NCBI GenBank assembly: GCA_044370415.1
Contig: JBILVO010000001.1
Coordinates: forward strand, 1 to 64,000
Direction of reading: 5' to 3'
Source of the DNA: CAMCQY01 sp044370415
GTDB lineage: Bacteria; Planctomycetota; Planctomycetia; Pirellulales; UBA1268
Length of the DNA stretch: 64,000 bases
Shown here: piece after piece, positions 55,365 through 63,557 of the stretch
How the letters are laid out: every line of letters starts with the position of its first letter
Position numbering within the stretch: the stretch's first letter is position 1
Made by a program: the position numbers and the translations under genes
The notes under the pieces: model-generated
What the model saw: only the letters and a program-made list of their open reading frames with translations
Told to the model about the DNA's origin: nothing
The model's database searches: none

Positions 55365-56045
55365 ATGCCCGCCCCCGTCATCGAACTCGTCGATGTCCGC
55401 AAGTCGTTCGCCATGCCGGGAGGCGAGCGGGTCGACATCCTCGACGTCCCGGCCTTCAGCCTGGCCGCCGGCGAGCACTGCGCGCTGGAGGGACGCAGCG
55501 GGTCTGGCAAGTCGACGCTCCTGAACGTCGTGTCGGGCATCATGCGGCCGGACTCCGGCCGCGTGCTCATCGACGGGATCGACGTCACCCGCCTCGACGA
55601 GCCGCGCCGCGATCGCGTGCGGGCCGACAAGCTGGGGCTGGTGTTCCAACAGTTCAACCTGCTGCCGGGATTCACGGCCCTCGAGAACGTGCTCGTGGCG
55701 ATGTCGTTCGGCTCCGGCCGCCCCGACCGCCGGCGGGCGGAGCGGCTGCTCGAGGCCGTCGGCCTGGGCCACAGGCTCGACCACAAGCCGGCGGCCCTGA
55801 GCGTGGGCCAGCAACAGCGGGTGGCCGTGGCGCGGGCCCTGGCCAACAGCCCGCGGGCGGTCCTCGCCGACGAGCCGACCGCGAGCATCGACCCGGCCCA
55901 CCAGCAGCAGGTGATCGACCTGCTGCGGAACACCTGCACGGAGCAGGGGGTGGCGCTGCTGGTCGTCACGCACGACGACGACGTCGCGGGGCAGTTTCCG
56001 CGGCGGGTGCGGCTGGAGGACTTCAACCGCGCCGCCAGGGTCTGA
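55365..56045 (+). CDS. ABC transporter ATP-binding protein, LolD/MacB type
   Basis: A 226-residue ATPase. Walker A is GRSGSGKSTLLNVVSG, the Q-loop FQQFNLLPGFTALENVLVAM, the signature LSVGQQQRVAVARALANSP (LSVGQ in place of LSGGQ), Walker B AVLADEPTASID and the H-loop LLVVTHDDDV. The LLPGFTALENV wording is typical of LolD/MacB-type ATPases that work with FtsX-fold permeases. The permease gene follows after a structured 260-bp gap. The start ATG at 55365 is set by the onset of the conserved IELVDVRKSF strand; a GTG lies 48 bp upstream. It is divergent from gap. Confidence 0.92.
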   Translation: MPAPVIELVDVRKSFAMPGGERVDILDVPAFSLAAGEHCALEGRSGSGKSTLLNVVSGIMRPDSGRVLIDGIDVTRLDEPRRDRVRADKLGLVFQQFNLLPGFTALENVLVAMSFGSGRPDRRRAERLLEAVGLGHRLDHKPAALSVGQQQRVAVARALANSPRAVLADEPTASIDPAHQQQVIDLLRNTCTEQGVALLVVTHDDDVAGQFPRRVRLEDFNRAARV

Positions 56046-56172
56046 TACGGCTCGTACACGGATACCATGTGAACCTCACGTATCGGAGATCCCTGATACC
56101 ACCATCGAGGCAGGGGTGGCCCAGGCCCGCAGGGCCGGAGCGAACGTCAAGCGACGGGGCATGGGCCACCCC
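56044..56172 (+). promoter_or_regulatory. Structured intergenic element between ABC ATPase and permease genes
   Basis: GATAC or GTATC occurs at 56044, 56061, 56080 and 56095, forming two overlapping inverted pairs. Further on GGGGTGGCCCA (56113-56123) pairs perfectly with TGGGCCACCCC (56162-56172), and GGCCC/GGGCC (56124-56136) forms a smaller inner hairpin. The rest of the gap to 56305 shows nothing else. Position suggests a regulatory or attenuating role, unproven. Confidence 0.6.
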
Positions 56173-56305
56173 GGCCCCCCCGTCGAGCACCTGCAAACCG
56201 TTTTCAGTGATCACGAAACGAAGCGGTGCCAGGTCGTCTGCTTGATGAACCACACATAAAACCCAGCCAGATCAACCACACCCACCCCGCCATGACAGTC
56301 CTCCC

Positions 56306-57655
56306 ATGACCCTCCTCGGCATCGCCTGGCGCAACATCCGGCAGCGGCTGCTCACCAGCGGGCTGACCGCGCTCTCGCTGGCGCTGGGCGTCGCGCTCGT
56401 CGTGGCCACACTCGTCACGGCCGGCATCGTCAAGCAGGCCTTCGAGTCGGGCTCGGGCCTCGGCTACAACATGATCATCGGGGCGAAGGGGAGCCCGCTG
56501 CAGCTGGTCCTCAACAGCGTCTATCTGATCAGCAAGCCGATCGAGAACATCTCCTGGGACTTCTACCAGCAGTTCCTGCCGGCGGCGGCACGGCCCGACG
56601 GCACCGACGGCACCTACGCCTCCAGCACGAAGACGGCCGTGCCGATCTGCATGGGGGACTATTTCCGCGGCTTCCGCGTGATCGGCACCAACGCCTCCTA
56701 CTTCGACCGGCTCACCGTCGGCGACGGACGGCCGTTCGCGTTCTCAGCGGGCCGCAACTTCCGCGATGACGAGTTCTTCGGCGGCGTGCTCGGCGCGACC
56801 GTGGCAACGCGGCTGGGCCTGCGGGCCGGCGACTCCTTCGCGCCCACCCACGGCGCCGACGACGGCAAGGTGCACGACCCCTTTACCGTCATCGGGATCC
56901 TGGCCCGCACCGACACGCCCGTCGACCGCGGCGTCTTCGTGAACATGGAGGGCTTCTATCTGCAGGATGGCCACGCGAAGCCGGTGGAAGGGGCGGAGGA
57001 CGCTCCGACGCCGGCCGCAGGCGGGCAGCCGTCCGCCTCGGGCCACGTGCCGCTGCCGTTCGCGCAGCGCGAGGTCACGGCGATCCTCGTGGAGACAGCG
57101 TCGCTGCCGGGGATGCCCGGCATGCCCGACCTGCCCGCGGAGCTCACCGCCATGGGCCTGCGGACCGCCATCAACGAGGGCCGCGACGGCCAGGCCGCGG
57201 AACCCGTCCGCGAGATCCGCCAGCTGCTGGATCTCTTCGTGCGGCCCATGGAGCTCCTGCTGCTGCTGGTGACGGCGCTGGTCGTCGTGGTCTCGGCGAT
57301 CGGCATCCTCGTGAGCATGGTGGGCTCGTCGCTGGAGCGCAGTCGGGACGTGGCCATCATGCGGGCGCTCGGTGCCCGGCGGTCGCACGTGCTCGCCGTG
57401 GTGCTCATCGAGGCGGTGCTCCTGGCGGTGGGGGGCGGCCTCGCCGGATGGCTGCTCGGGCACCTGCTGGTGGGGGCTATCTCGCCGCTGATCACGACCA
57501 ACGCCGGCGTCTCGGCCAGCGTGCTCTCTGCGGCGCCGGGGGCCGAGCTGCTCCTGGTGCCGTTCCTCGTGGCACTGGCGATTCTCGCCGCCCTCCTCCC
57601 GGCCGTGGTGGCCTATAGGACCGACGTCGCCAAGTGGCTCCAGGGCGGGTCGTGA
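56306..57655 (+). CDS. FtsX/MacB-type ABC transporter permease
   Basis: A 449-residue permease. An N-terminal transmembrane helix (LTSGLTALSLALGVALVVATL) is followed by an extracytoplasmic MacB-type core (about 45-285) and three C-terminal helices (LLLLLVTALVVVVSAIGILV, LAVVLIEAVLLAVGGGLAGW, LLLVPFLVALAILAALLPA) with the FtsX-fold RSRDVAIMRALGARRSHVL coupling segment. It would pair with the upstream LolD-like ATPase to move a lipoprotein, metal complex or other envelope substrate by a mechanotransmission mechanism. The next gene begins 41 bp downstream on the same strand. Confidence 0.9.
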   Translation: MTLLGIAWRNIRQRLLTSGLTALSLALGVALVVATLVTAGIVKQAFESGSGLGYNMIIGAKGSPLQLVLNSVYLISKPIENISWDFYQQFLPAAARPDGTDGTYASSTKTAVPICMGDYFRGFRVIGTNASYFDRLTVGDGRPFAFSAGRNFRDDEFFGGVLGATVATRLGLRAGDSFAPTHGADDGKVHDPFTVIGILARTDTPVDRGVFVNMEGFYLQDGHAKPVEGAEDAPTPAAGGQPSASGHVPLPFAQREVTAILVETASLPGMPGMPDLPAELTAMGLRTAINEGRDGQAAEPVREIRQLLDLFVRPMELLLLLVTALVVVVSAIGILVSMVGSSLERSRDVAIMRALGARRSHVLAVVLIEAVLLAVGGGLAGWLLGHLLVGAISPLITTNAGVSASVLSAAPGAELLLVPFLVALAILAALLPAVVAYRTDVAKWLQGGS

Positions 57656-57696
57656 GCCGTCGCGAACGCCGGCGTGCCAGCCGCTACAATGCCGGG

Positions 57697-59292
57697 ATGC
57701 ACACACAGCTGCCACGCCGCCGCCTGCCGCCGCTCTCCTTCCGGTTCCGGGCCGTGCTCACAGTGGCGACCGTCGCGGCGGTCGCGGCCGGGCGGATGGA
57801 GCCGCTGGCGGCCTGTCCGTTCTGCTCGGCCGTGTCGCTGACGTTCGCGCAGGAGATTGCCCAGAGCCAGACGGCCGTCATCGGCAGGCTCGTCGAGCAG
57901 CCGCCGGCCGGCTCGCTGTCGCCGCGGGCGGAGGGGCCGTTGCCGAAGGGCAAGTTCGCCGTGGTCGAGGTACTCAAGGGTGCGGACCTGGTCGCCGAGG
58001 CCGGCCATACGGCCGACGGGCCGCCGATCGAGACGATCCTCCTGGAGAACAAGCCCGTCGGCTCGCTCTTCCTGCTCCTGGGCATCGAGCCGCCGAAGCT
58101 CATCTGGTCGAGCCCGATCCCGGTGAGCGACCGCGCCGTCGAGTATCTCAGGAAGCTCGGGCCGCTTCCCGAGAAGGGGCCCGACCGCCTGGCCTTCTTC
58201 CAGCAGCACCTCGAGGATCCCGACGAGACGCTCGCCCGGGACGCCTACGACGAGTTCGCCGTCGCGCCCTACAGCGACGTTCGCGGGCTCGCCGACCGCA
58301 TGGATCCCTCGCAACTCCTGGCCTGGATCGAGAACCCGAAGGTGCAGGCGAACCGGCGCAGGCTCTACGCCACGATGCTCGGGGCCTGCGGCACCAAGGC
58401 CGACGCCGATCGCATCGGCAGGATCCTGGCCAACACCGATCCCGGGCCGGAGAAGAACGAGGTCCGCAGCGGCCTCGACGCGCTCATCGCCTGCTACGTG
58501 ACGCTCCGCGGGCCCGAGGGCCTCGACCTCGTCGACGAGCTGTTCCTCGACCGGCGCGGCCGGGACGTCCCGTTCACGGAGACCTACGCGGCGGTGATGG
58601 CGCTGCGGTTCCTCGGCGAGGAGTCGGACAGCGTGCCACGCGACCGCGTGCTCCGGTCGCTGCGGCTGTTGCTGGCCGAGCCGAAGCTCGCCGACCTCGT
58701 GATCGCGGACCTGGCACGCTGGCAGGACTGGTCGGTGATCGACCGGCTCGTCGAGCTCTTCGAGAAGGCCGAGGCCGACAACATCTTCGTCCGCGAGCCG
58801 ATCGTGAACTACCTGCGGGCCTGCCCGCTGCCGGCGGCGGCGGCGGCGATCACGAAGCTGGAGAAGGTCGACCCCGAGGCGGTCCGCCGCGCAGCGACCC
58901 TGGCGGCGTTCTCCGGGGCGATCGGTCCCAAACCCGCCGGCACCACGGCGGCCGCACCGCAGGACGCAGACCCCGGCGATCCGGCCGCGGTGGCGCCCGC
59001 CACGCCGCCCGCCACGCCGCCCGCCGCGGCCCAGGGCACGCCCCCCGCGGCAACGCCGGAGGAGATGGCCGTCGCAGCGAGAATCCCCGCGGTACTCGCC
59101 GACGAGGAGGCGACCGACGAGACCCCGGGCATCGACCCGTCGCGGCCTGCGGCCACCGCGAAGGCCGCCCCGGCGGAGCCGCGCGGAGCGAGCGGAATCA
59201 GGTGGGCCATCTGGGCGGCGATCGTCCTCGCGATCGGGCTGTGTTCCCGCGCGGCCCTGCGGGCGGGTGGCGCGGGCTCGTTGGGCCGCTAG
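57697..59292 (+). CDS. Secreted/membrane-anchored protein with N-terminal ACPFC motif, copy 1
   Basis: A 531-residue exported protein. The signal peptide ends at LAACPFCSAVSLTFAQEIAQ, giving a mature N-terminus with a CPFC (CxxC) pair. A beta-rich domain (about 50-150: VIGRLVEQPPAGSLSPRAEG, FAVVEVLKGADLV) is followed by HEAT-like helices (about 170-400) and a Pro/Ala linker, then one transmembrane helix (RWAIWAAIVLAIGLCSRAAL) at the C-terminus. A related N-terminus occurs in the partial gene at 63558. The family is not named; the CxxC suggests metal or thiol chemistry. The start ATG at 57697 follows TACAAT, a possible -10. The stop is 9 bp before the next gene. Confidence 0.78.
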   Translation: MHTQLPRRRLPPLSFRFRAVLTVATVAAVAAGRMEPLAACPFCSAVSLTFAQEIAQSQTAVIGRLVEQPPAGSLSPRAEGPLPKGKFAVVEVLKGADLVAEAGHTADGPPIETILLENKPVGSLFLLLGIEPPKLIWSSPIPVSDRAVEYLRKLGPLPEKGPDRLAFFQQHLEDPDETLARDAYDEFAVAPYSDVRGLADRMDPSQLLAWIENPKVQANRRRLYATMLGACGTKADADRIGRILANTDPGPEKNEVRSGLDALIACYVTLRGPEGLDLVDELFLDRRGRDVPFTETYAAVMALRFLGEESDSVPRDRVLRSLRLLLAEPKLADLVIADLARWQDWSVIDRLVELFEKAEADNIFVREPIVNYLRACPLPAAAAAITKLEKVDPEAVRRAATLAAFSGAIGPKPAGTTAAAPQDADPGDPAAVAPATPPATPPAAAQGTPPAATPEEMAVAARIPAVLADEEATDETPGIDPSRPAATAKAAPAEPRGASGIRWAIWAAIVLAIGLCSRAALRAGGAGSLGR

Positions 59293-59301
59293 GAGCCTGC
59301 G

Positions 59302-60009
59302 GTGGACACAGGGACTTCTCGCATGGCCGCAGGACTCTCCGATCCCGTCCACGATGCGGCCGGCGAGGCTCCCGAGGACCGCTACCGCGCGGTCGCCGGG
59401 GCGGCGATCGCGGCCGCCGCTGCGGCCCTGCTCTCCCCGCTGGCCTTCATCGACTTCGCCCTGGCGGCGGTGCCGCTGCTCGGCGTCGTGCTCGGGCTGG
59501 TGGCGCTACGGACGATCGCCAGCCGGCCCGACGAGCTCATCGGCCGCGGTCTCGCGATCGCGGCGATCGCGGTGTCGGCGGTGTCGCTCGTGGCGGGGCT
59601 CGGCACCGTCTCGCTCCGCTACGCCCGCGAGCTTCCCGAGGGCTACGAGCGGATCGATTACGGGCTCCTGCAGCCGCTGGCCGGGGACCCGGCCGACGCC
59701 ATCCCCGATACGGCCCGGGAACTCGACGGTCGCAGCGTGCTGCTCAAGGGCTACATGTATCCCGGCAAGCAGCAGCACGGGATCACGCAGTTCCTGCTCG
59801 TGCGGGACCAGGGCGACTGCTGCTTCGGCGGCAATCCCAAGATCACCGATCGCGTGCTCGTGCAGCTCGACGATCCCGCCCACCCCAAGGGCATCGACTT
59901 CTCGCCGCGGCTCACGAAGATCGCCGGGAAATTCGTCGTCCGTCCCACGATCTCCCCGGGGCTCGACGGCGGCGTGCTCTATCACCTCGAGGCCGCTTTT
60001 GTCCGCTAG
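59302..60009 (+). CDS. Membrane protein with C-terminal DUF3299-like domain
   Basis: A 235-residue protein. Two hydrophobic helices (GAAIAAAAAALLSPLAFIDF, then VVLGLVALRTIASRPDELIG with GRGLAIAAIAVSAVSLVAG) precede an extracytoplasmic domain (about 110-235). Its key segment QHGITQFLLVRDQGDCCFGG matches the DUF3299-type pattern and is paralogous to QTGLTQFVLVRDNMECCFGP in the next gene. The GTG start at 59302 has AGGAG 8 bases upstream; an ATG at 59323 is the alternative. Placement after an FtsX-type ABC transporter is a known context for DUF3299 proteins, from memory. Function unknown; paired Cys may bind metal. Confidence 0.78.
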   Translation: MDTGTSRMAAGLSDPVHDAAGEAPEDRYRAVAGAAIAAAAAALLSPLAFIDFALAAVPLLGVVLGLVALRTIASRPDELIGRGLAIAAIAVSAVSLVAGLGTVSLRYARELPEGYERIDYGLLQPLAGDPADAIPDTARELDGRSVLLKGYMYPGKQQHGITQFLLVRDQGDCCFGGNPKITDRVLVQLDDPAHPKGIDFSPRLTKIAGKFVVRPTISPGLDGGVLYHLEAAFVR

Positions 60010-60652
60010 CGCTCGAGCCATTGCTTCCCGAGGTCCCACCGCCCGTGCATGCCGCGGCCGAACGCTCCTCCTGATCGCCGGCGGCTGCATCGTCGGCTGT
60101 GGTGCGCCGGCCGTTCCAGTGAAGACGCAGCCAGTGAAGACGCAGCCAGCGAAGACGCAGCCAGCCAACACGCAGCCAGCCGAGCCACGGCCCGCTACGC
60201 GTGCCCCGTCGGAGTCCTCCGCGCCGGCCGTGGCCGCGCCGAAGCCGGCCGCCACCACCGCCCCGGCGGCCCGCGCGACCAGCGTGCGCGACATCTCCTT
60301 TGACGACGTCAAGCTCGAGATGCAAAAGGGAGACCCGTTCACACGGGACCTGCTGCCCGCGCGGGTGACGTCGCTGGAGAACACCCGCGTGCGGATCCGC
60401 GGCTACATCCTGCCGAGCTTCCAGCAGACGGGCCTCACGCAGTTCGTATTGGTGCGCGACAACATGGAGTGCTGCTTCGGCCCCGGCGCCGCCCTGCACG
60501 ACTGCGTCGTGGTGCGGATGGTGCCGGGCAGGACGGCCGACTTCTCGATCCGCCCCGTGGCCGTGGCCGGCACGTTCCGCGTCGAGGAACTGCGGGGGCC
60601 AGACGGCCGCCATCTCGCGATCTATGCACTGGACGGCGAAAACGTGCAGTGA
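59999..60652 (+). CDS. DUF3299-like lipoprotein
   Basis: A 217-residue predicted lipoprotein with lipobox-type sequence LLIAGGC or IVGC near residues 28-35. After four PVKTQ-like repeats and an Ala/Pro linker, a DUF3299-like domain occupies about 95-217: FDDVKLEMQKGDPF, VRIRGYILPSFQQTGLTQFV, LVRDNMECCFGPGAALHDC and the closing VAVAGTFRVEELRGPDGRHL. No ATG or GTG fits; a TTG at 59999, overlapping the upstream stop by 11 bases and preceded by GAGG, is the best start and implies translational coupling. It is a paralogue of the preceding gene's C-terminal domain. Confidence 0.75.
   Translation: MSASARAIASRGPTARACRGRTLLLIAGGCIVGCGAPAVPVKTQPVKTQPAKTQPANTQPAEPRPATRAPSESSAPAVAAPKPAATTAPAARATSVRDISFDDVKLEMQKGDPFTRDLLPARVTSLENTRVRIRGYILPSFQQTGLTQFVLVRDNMECCFGPGAALHDCVVVRMVPGRTADFSIRPVAVAGTFRVEELRGPDGRHLAIYALDGENVQ
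60116..60175 (+). repeat. Four 15-bp tandem repeats encoding PVKTQ-like units
   Basis: Units CCAGTGAAGACGCAG (60116-60130, 60131-60145), CCAGCGAAGACGCAG (60146-60160) and CCAGCCAACACGCAG (60161-60175) encode the linker just after the lipobox of the DUF3299-like lipoprotein. Confidence 0.95.
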
Positions 60653-60750
60653 CCCCGGGGCGTTGGTAGTATCGGCCCGGCAGCCCAAAAACCGCGGCCG
60701 CCCCCTCCTGTGGGGTGGTGCCCCGGAGCGGCCAGCCGAGGCAGGCGACC

Positions 60751-61557
60751 ATGAGCCACGACTTCAGCCACGACTTCTTCTGGATTTACGACATCCCGCC
60801 GAATGAGCTGGCGCTCCTCATCATCGCGCTGTTCGTCGGCGTCTACTGGGCCGGCGCGATCCTCGTGCGGCCGATCCTGCGGCAGTTCGTCAAGAACACG
60901 CCGGGGGCCAACGATATCGTCGGCTACATCCTCTCCTGCTTCTGCGTGTTCTACGGCTTGCTGCTTGGCCTGATCGCGGTCACGGCATACCAGGGCGTCG
61001 CGGAGGCCGGCGCGAACGTCACCCGTGAGGCCGCGGCTCTCTCGGCGCTCTACGAGGACGTCTCCCGCTACCCGGAGCCCCACGGGCAGAACCTGCGCTG
61101 GATGCTCCGCGACTACACGCGCTACGTGATCAAGTACGCCTGGCCGCTCCAGCAGCAGGGCATCGTGCCCGAGGAGGGCACCATCCGTGCCGAAGCGGTC
61201 CACGACCGGCTGCTCGACTTCCAGCCCGGGACGCCGGCCCAGGAGATCCTCCACGCCGAGGCGCTGCGACAGCTCAACCACTTCCTCGAATGCCGACGGA
61301 TGCGGCTGTATTCCGTGAAGTCAGCCCTGCCCGCGTCGATGTGGTACGTGATGCTCCTGGGGGCCGTCTTCAACATCATGCTCTGCTGGATGTTCAACAT
61401 GAAGCTCATCTCGCACATCGTGCTCGGCGGGATCTTGGCCGCCTATCTGGGCACGATGATGTACCTGATCATCGACATGAACCAGCCGTTCCGGGGAGAC
61501 GTGAGCATCTCGGCCGAGCCCTTCGAGGTCCTCTACCGGCGGATGAACGATGACTAG
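60751..61557 (+). CDS. DUF4239 (bestrophin-like) membrane protein
   Basis: A 268-residue polytopic membrane protein. Four transmembrane helices are visible: ELALLIIALFVGVYWAGAIL, IVGYILSCFCVFYGLLLGLI, MWYVMLLGAVFNIMLCWMFN and ISHIVLGGILAAYLGTMMYL. The loop YQGVAEAGANVTREAAALSA and the C-terminal IDMNQPFRGDVSISAEPFE are characteristic of DUF4239, described as bestrophin-like. The role is not established; an ion-channel or sensor-like function is possible. The ATG at 60751 follows GAGGCAGG. Its stop overlaps the UrtA-like gene's start by 8 bases. Confidence 0.85.
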   Translation: MSHDFSHDFFWIYDIPPNELALLIIALFVGVYWAGAILVRPILRQFVKNTPGANDIVGYILSCFCVFYGLLLGLIAVTAYQGVAEAGANVTREAAALSALYEDVSRYPEPHGQNLRWMLRDYTRYVIKYAWPLQQQGIVPEEGTIRAEAVHDRLLDFQPGTPAQEILHAEALRQLNHFLECRRMRLYSVKSALPASMWYVMLLGAVFNIMLCWMFNMKLISHIVLGGILAAYLGTMMYLIIDMNQPFRGDVSISAEPFEVLYRRMNDD

Positions 61558-62887
61558 GAAACATACGCCAGCCGCTCCGATGATCCGTTCAGGGCCGGCA
61601 GTCACGCGGCGGCAGGCGCTCTCGCGGTCCGCGGCCGCCACGCTGGCCGCCGCCCGCGTGCTCGCCCCGGGGCTCTTCGCGGGCTGCTCGACGGGCGTCC
61701 CCCATCGCACCGCAGCCGTGCCCGTGGGCCTGCTGCACTCCCAGACCGGCACCATGGCGATCAGCGAGACGTCGCTGCGCGACATCGAACTGCACGCCTT
61801 CGAACGCATCAACGCGGCAGGTGGGCTCCTGGGGCGGCAGCTTGTCGCCCGTGCGCCCGACACCCGCTCCCGTCCCGAGATCTTCGTCCGGCGCGCCAGA
61901 GAGTTGCTCGACGAGGGCGTGGTCGCCGCATTCGGCTGCTGGACGAGCACCAGCCGCAAGGCGGTGCTGCCGCTCTTCGAGGAGCACCGCAAGCTCCTCT
62001 TCTACCCGGTGCAGTACGAGGGGAACGAGTCGTCCCCCTACGTCGTCTACGGCGGCAGCCTCCCCAACCAGCAGGTGCTGCCGGCGATCGACTGGCTGAT
62101 GAGCCCGGAGGGCGGCTCGAAGAAGAAGATCTTCCTGCTCGGCTCCGACTACGTCTTTCCCCGGACCGCCAATTACATCGTCCGGCGGCACCTCGACGCG
62201 ATGGAAATGCGGCCGAGCGGCGAGGTCTACGTGCCCATGGGGCAGCGGGATTTCTCGACGGTGGTCCAGCAGATCCTGTTCTCCAAGGCCGATTGCGTGC
62301 TGAGCACCGTCAACGGCGACAGCAACCTGGGCCTCTTCGCTGCGCTGGCCGAGGCCCGGATCGATCCCGACAAGCTGCCCGTCGTGGCGACCAGCATCGG
62401 CGAAGACGAACTCCGCAGCCTGCTGCCGGAGCAGGCGCAGGGCCACTACGCCGCGTCGTGCTATTTCCAGAGCCTCGACACCGACGCCAACCGGCAATGG
62501 GTCGACGGCTTTCGCAGCGAGTTCGGCCACGACCGCGTCACGGACGACCCGATGGAGCCCGACTGGTGCCTCGTGCACCTGTGGAAGGCGGCGGTCGAGA
62601 AGGCGGGGTCGTTCGAGACGGATGCCGTGCGGCAGGCGTTCCGCGACGGCCTGGAGTTCGCCGGCCCCGGCGGCCCCATCCGGCTCGACCCGAAGACCCA
62701 GCACTGCACGAAGTATTTCCGGGTGGGCAGGATCCGCCCCGACCGGCAGTTCGACATCGTGCACGCCTCGGCGGCGCCGATCGACCCCGACCCCTACCCG
62801 CAGGTCGCCTTCCCGGGATGGAAGTGCGACTGGACGGACGGCGGCGTCACCCGCGGCCAGGAGGTGTCGATCGATGGCGACCTTTGA
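61550..62887 (+). CDS. UrtA-like (urea/amide type) periplasmic binding protein, no permease nearby
   Basis: A 445-residue type I periplasmic binding protein. A twin-arginine-like leader (TRRQALSRSAAATLAAARVL) ends in a lipobox-type LFAGC (Cys near residue 46). The mature part closely follows UrtA/FmdD wording: VGLLHSQTGTMAISETSLRD, AAFGCWTSTSRKAVLPLFEE, LLFYPVQYEGNESSPYVVYG and PNQQVLPAIDWLM. In urea transporters UrtA feeds UrtBCDE, but no such genes follow. It overlaps the DUF4239 gene by 8 bases and the AIM24 gene by 14 bases, so all three are probably translated together. The ligand is unknown; an alternative start is the ATG at 61580. Confidence 0.88.
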   Translation: MTRKHTPAAPMIRSGPAVTRRQALSRSAAATLAAARVLAPGLFAGCSTGVPHRTAAVPVGLLHSQTGTMAISETSLRDIELHAFERINAAGGLLGRQLVARAPDTRSRPEIFVRRARELLDEGVVAAFGCWTSTSRKAVLPLFEEHRKLLFYPVQYEGNESSPYVVYGGSLPNQQVLPAIDWLMSPEGGSKKKIFLLGSDYVFPRTANYIVRRHLDAMEMRPSGEVYVPMGQRDFSTVVQQILFSKADCVLSTVNGDSNLGLFAALAEARIDPDKLPVVATSIGEDELRSLLPEQAQGHYAASCYFQSLDTDANRQWVDGFRSEFGHDRVTDDPMEPDWCLVHLWKAAVEKAGSFETDAVRQAFRDGLEFAGPGGPIRLDPKTQHCTKYFRVGRIRPDRQFDIVHASAAPIDPDPYPQVAFPGWKCDWTDGGVTRGQEVSIDGDL

Positions 62888-63542
62888 GGTGGAGCACCGC
62901 GAAGGCATGCGCTGGGTGAAGGTGCACCTGGACGGCGACGATGTGCGGACCGAGCGGGGGGCGCTCAACCACATGCAGGGTGCGATCACGATGGACGTCC
63001 CGTGGCCCACGCTGCAGGCGATCTGGGTGTCGCTCTTCTCCGATGAATCGCTCCTGCGCCCGAGGTACCGCGGCACCGGTACCGTCCACCTCGATGCGAA
63101 GCTGGGCGGATTTCATCTGATCAAGATCCAGACGGATGAGCGCTGGATCCTCGACACGAAGTGCTTCTGGGCGAGCGACGCGAACGTCAGGCTGGCGATT
63201 CACCGCGAGCGGCTGGTCACCTCCCTGCTCGCCGGCCAGGGGGTCTTCTGGTACAAGACGACACTGAAGGGAAAGGGCCGGGCGGTGCTGTGTGTCGACG
63301 GACCGGTGCAGGAAGTGGAGCTGGACGACGAACGATTCGTCGTCGACGGCCCCTTCGTCGTCGCCCGGACGCAGGGTATTTCCCTCTCGATGCGGCGGCC
63401 GGCAAAGTCGTTTCTGAGCTCCGCGCTGTCGGGCCAGACGCGGGCCTATGTCTACGAGGGCACGGGCAGGCTCTTGCTGTGCAACATCCCCTATTGGCGG
63501 GCCAGAATGCAGGCACAGCGTGCCGGCATGCTCGATGAATGA
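62874..63542 (+). CDS. AIM24-family protein
   Basis: A 222-residue protein of the AIM24 type: a beta-rich fold with VKVHLDGDDVRTERGALNHM, RYRGTGTVHLDAKLGGFHLI, RWILDTKCFWASDANVRLAI and LVTSLLAGQGVFWYKTTLKG, matching the family's Gly-rich 'ERGALNHM' and 'LLAGQG' turns. AIM24 in yeast affects mitochondrial inner-membrane organisation; bacterial members are functionally uncharacterised. The ATG at 62874 has GGAGGTG 7 bases upstream and overlaps the end of the UrtA-like gene by 14 bases. Confidence 0.85.
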   Translation: MATFEVEHREGMRWVKVHLDGDDVRTERGALNHMQGAITMDVPWPTLQAIWVSLFSDESLLRPRYRGTGTVHLDAKLGGFHLIKIQTDERWILDTKCFWASDANVRLAIHRERLVTSLLAGQGVFWYKTTLKGKGRAVLCVDGPVQEVELDDERFVVDGPFVVARTQGISLSMRRPAKSFLSSALSGQTRAYVYEGTGRLLLCNIPYWRARMQAQRAGMLDE

Positions 63543-63557
63543 ACCGCTGGTGACGGC

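Noticed and set aside
59323..60009. ATG at 59323 as start of the first DUF3299-like gene
   Set aside because: The GTG at 59302 has a well-spaced AGGAG; the ATG has no ribosome site. It remains a possible alternative.
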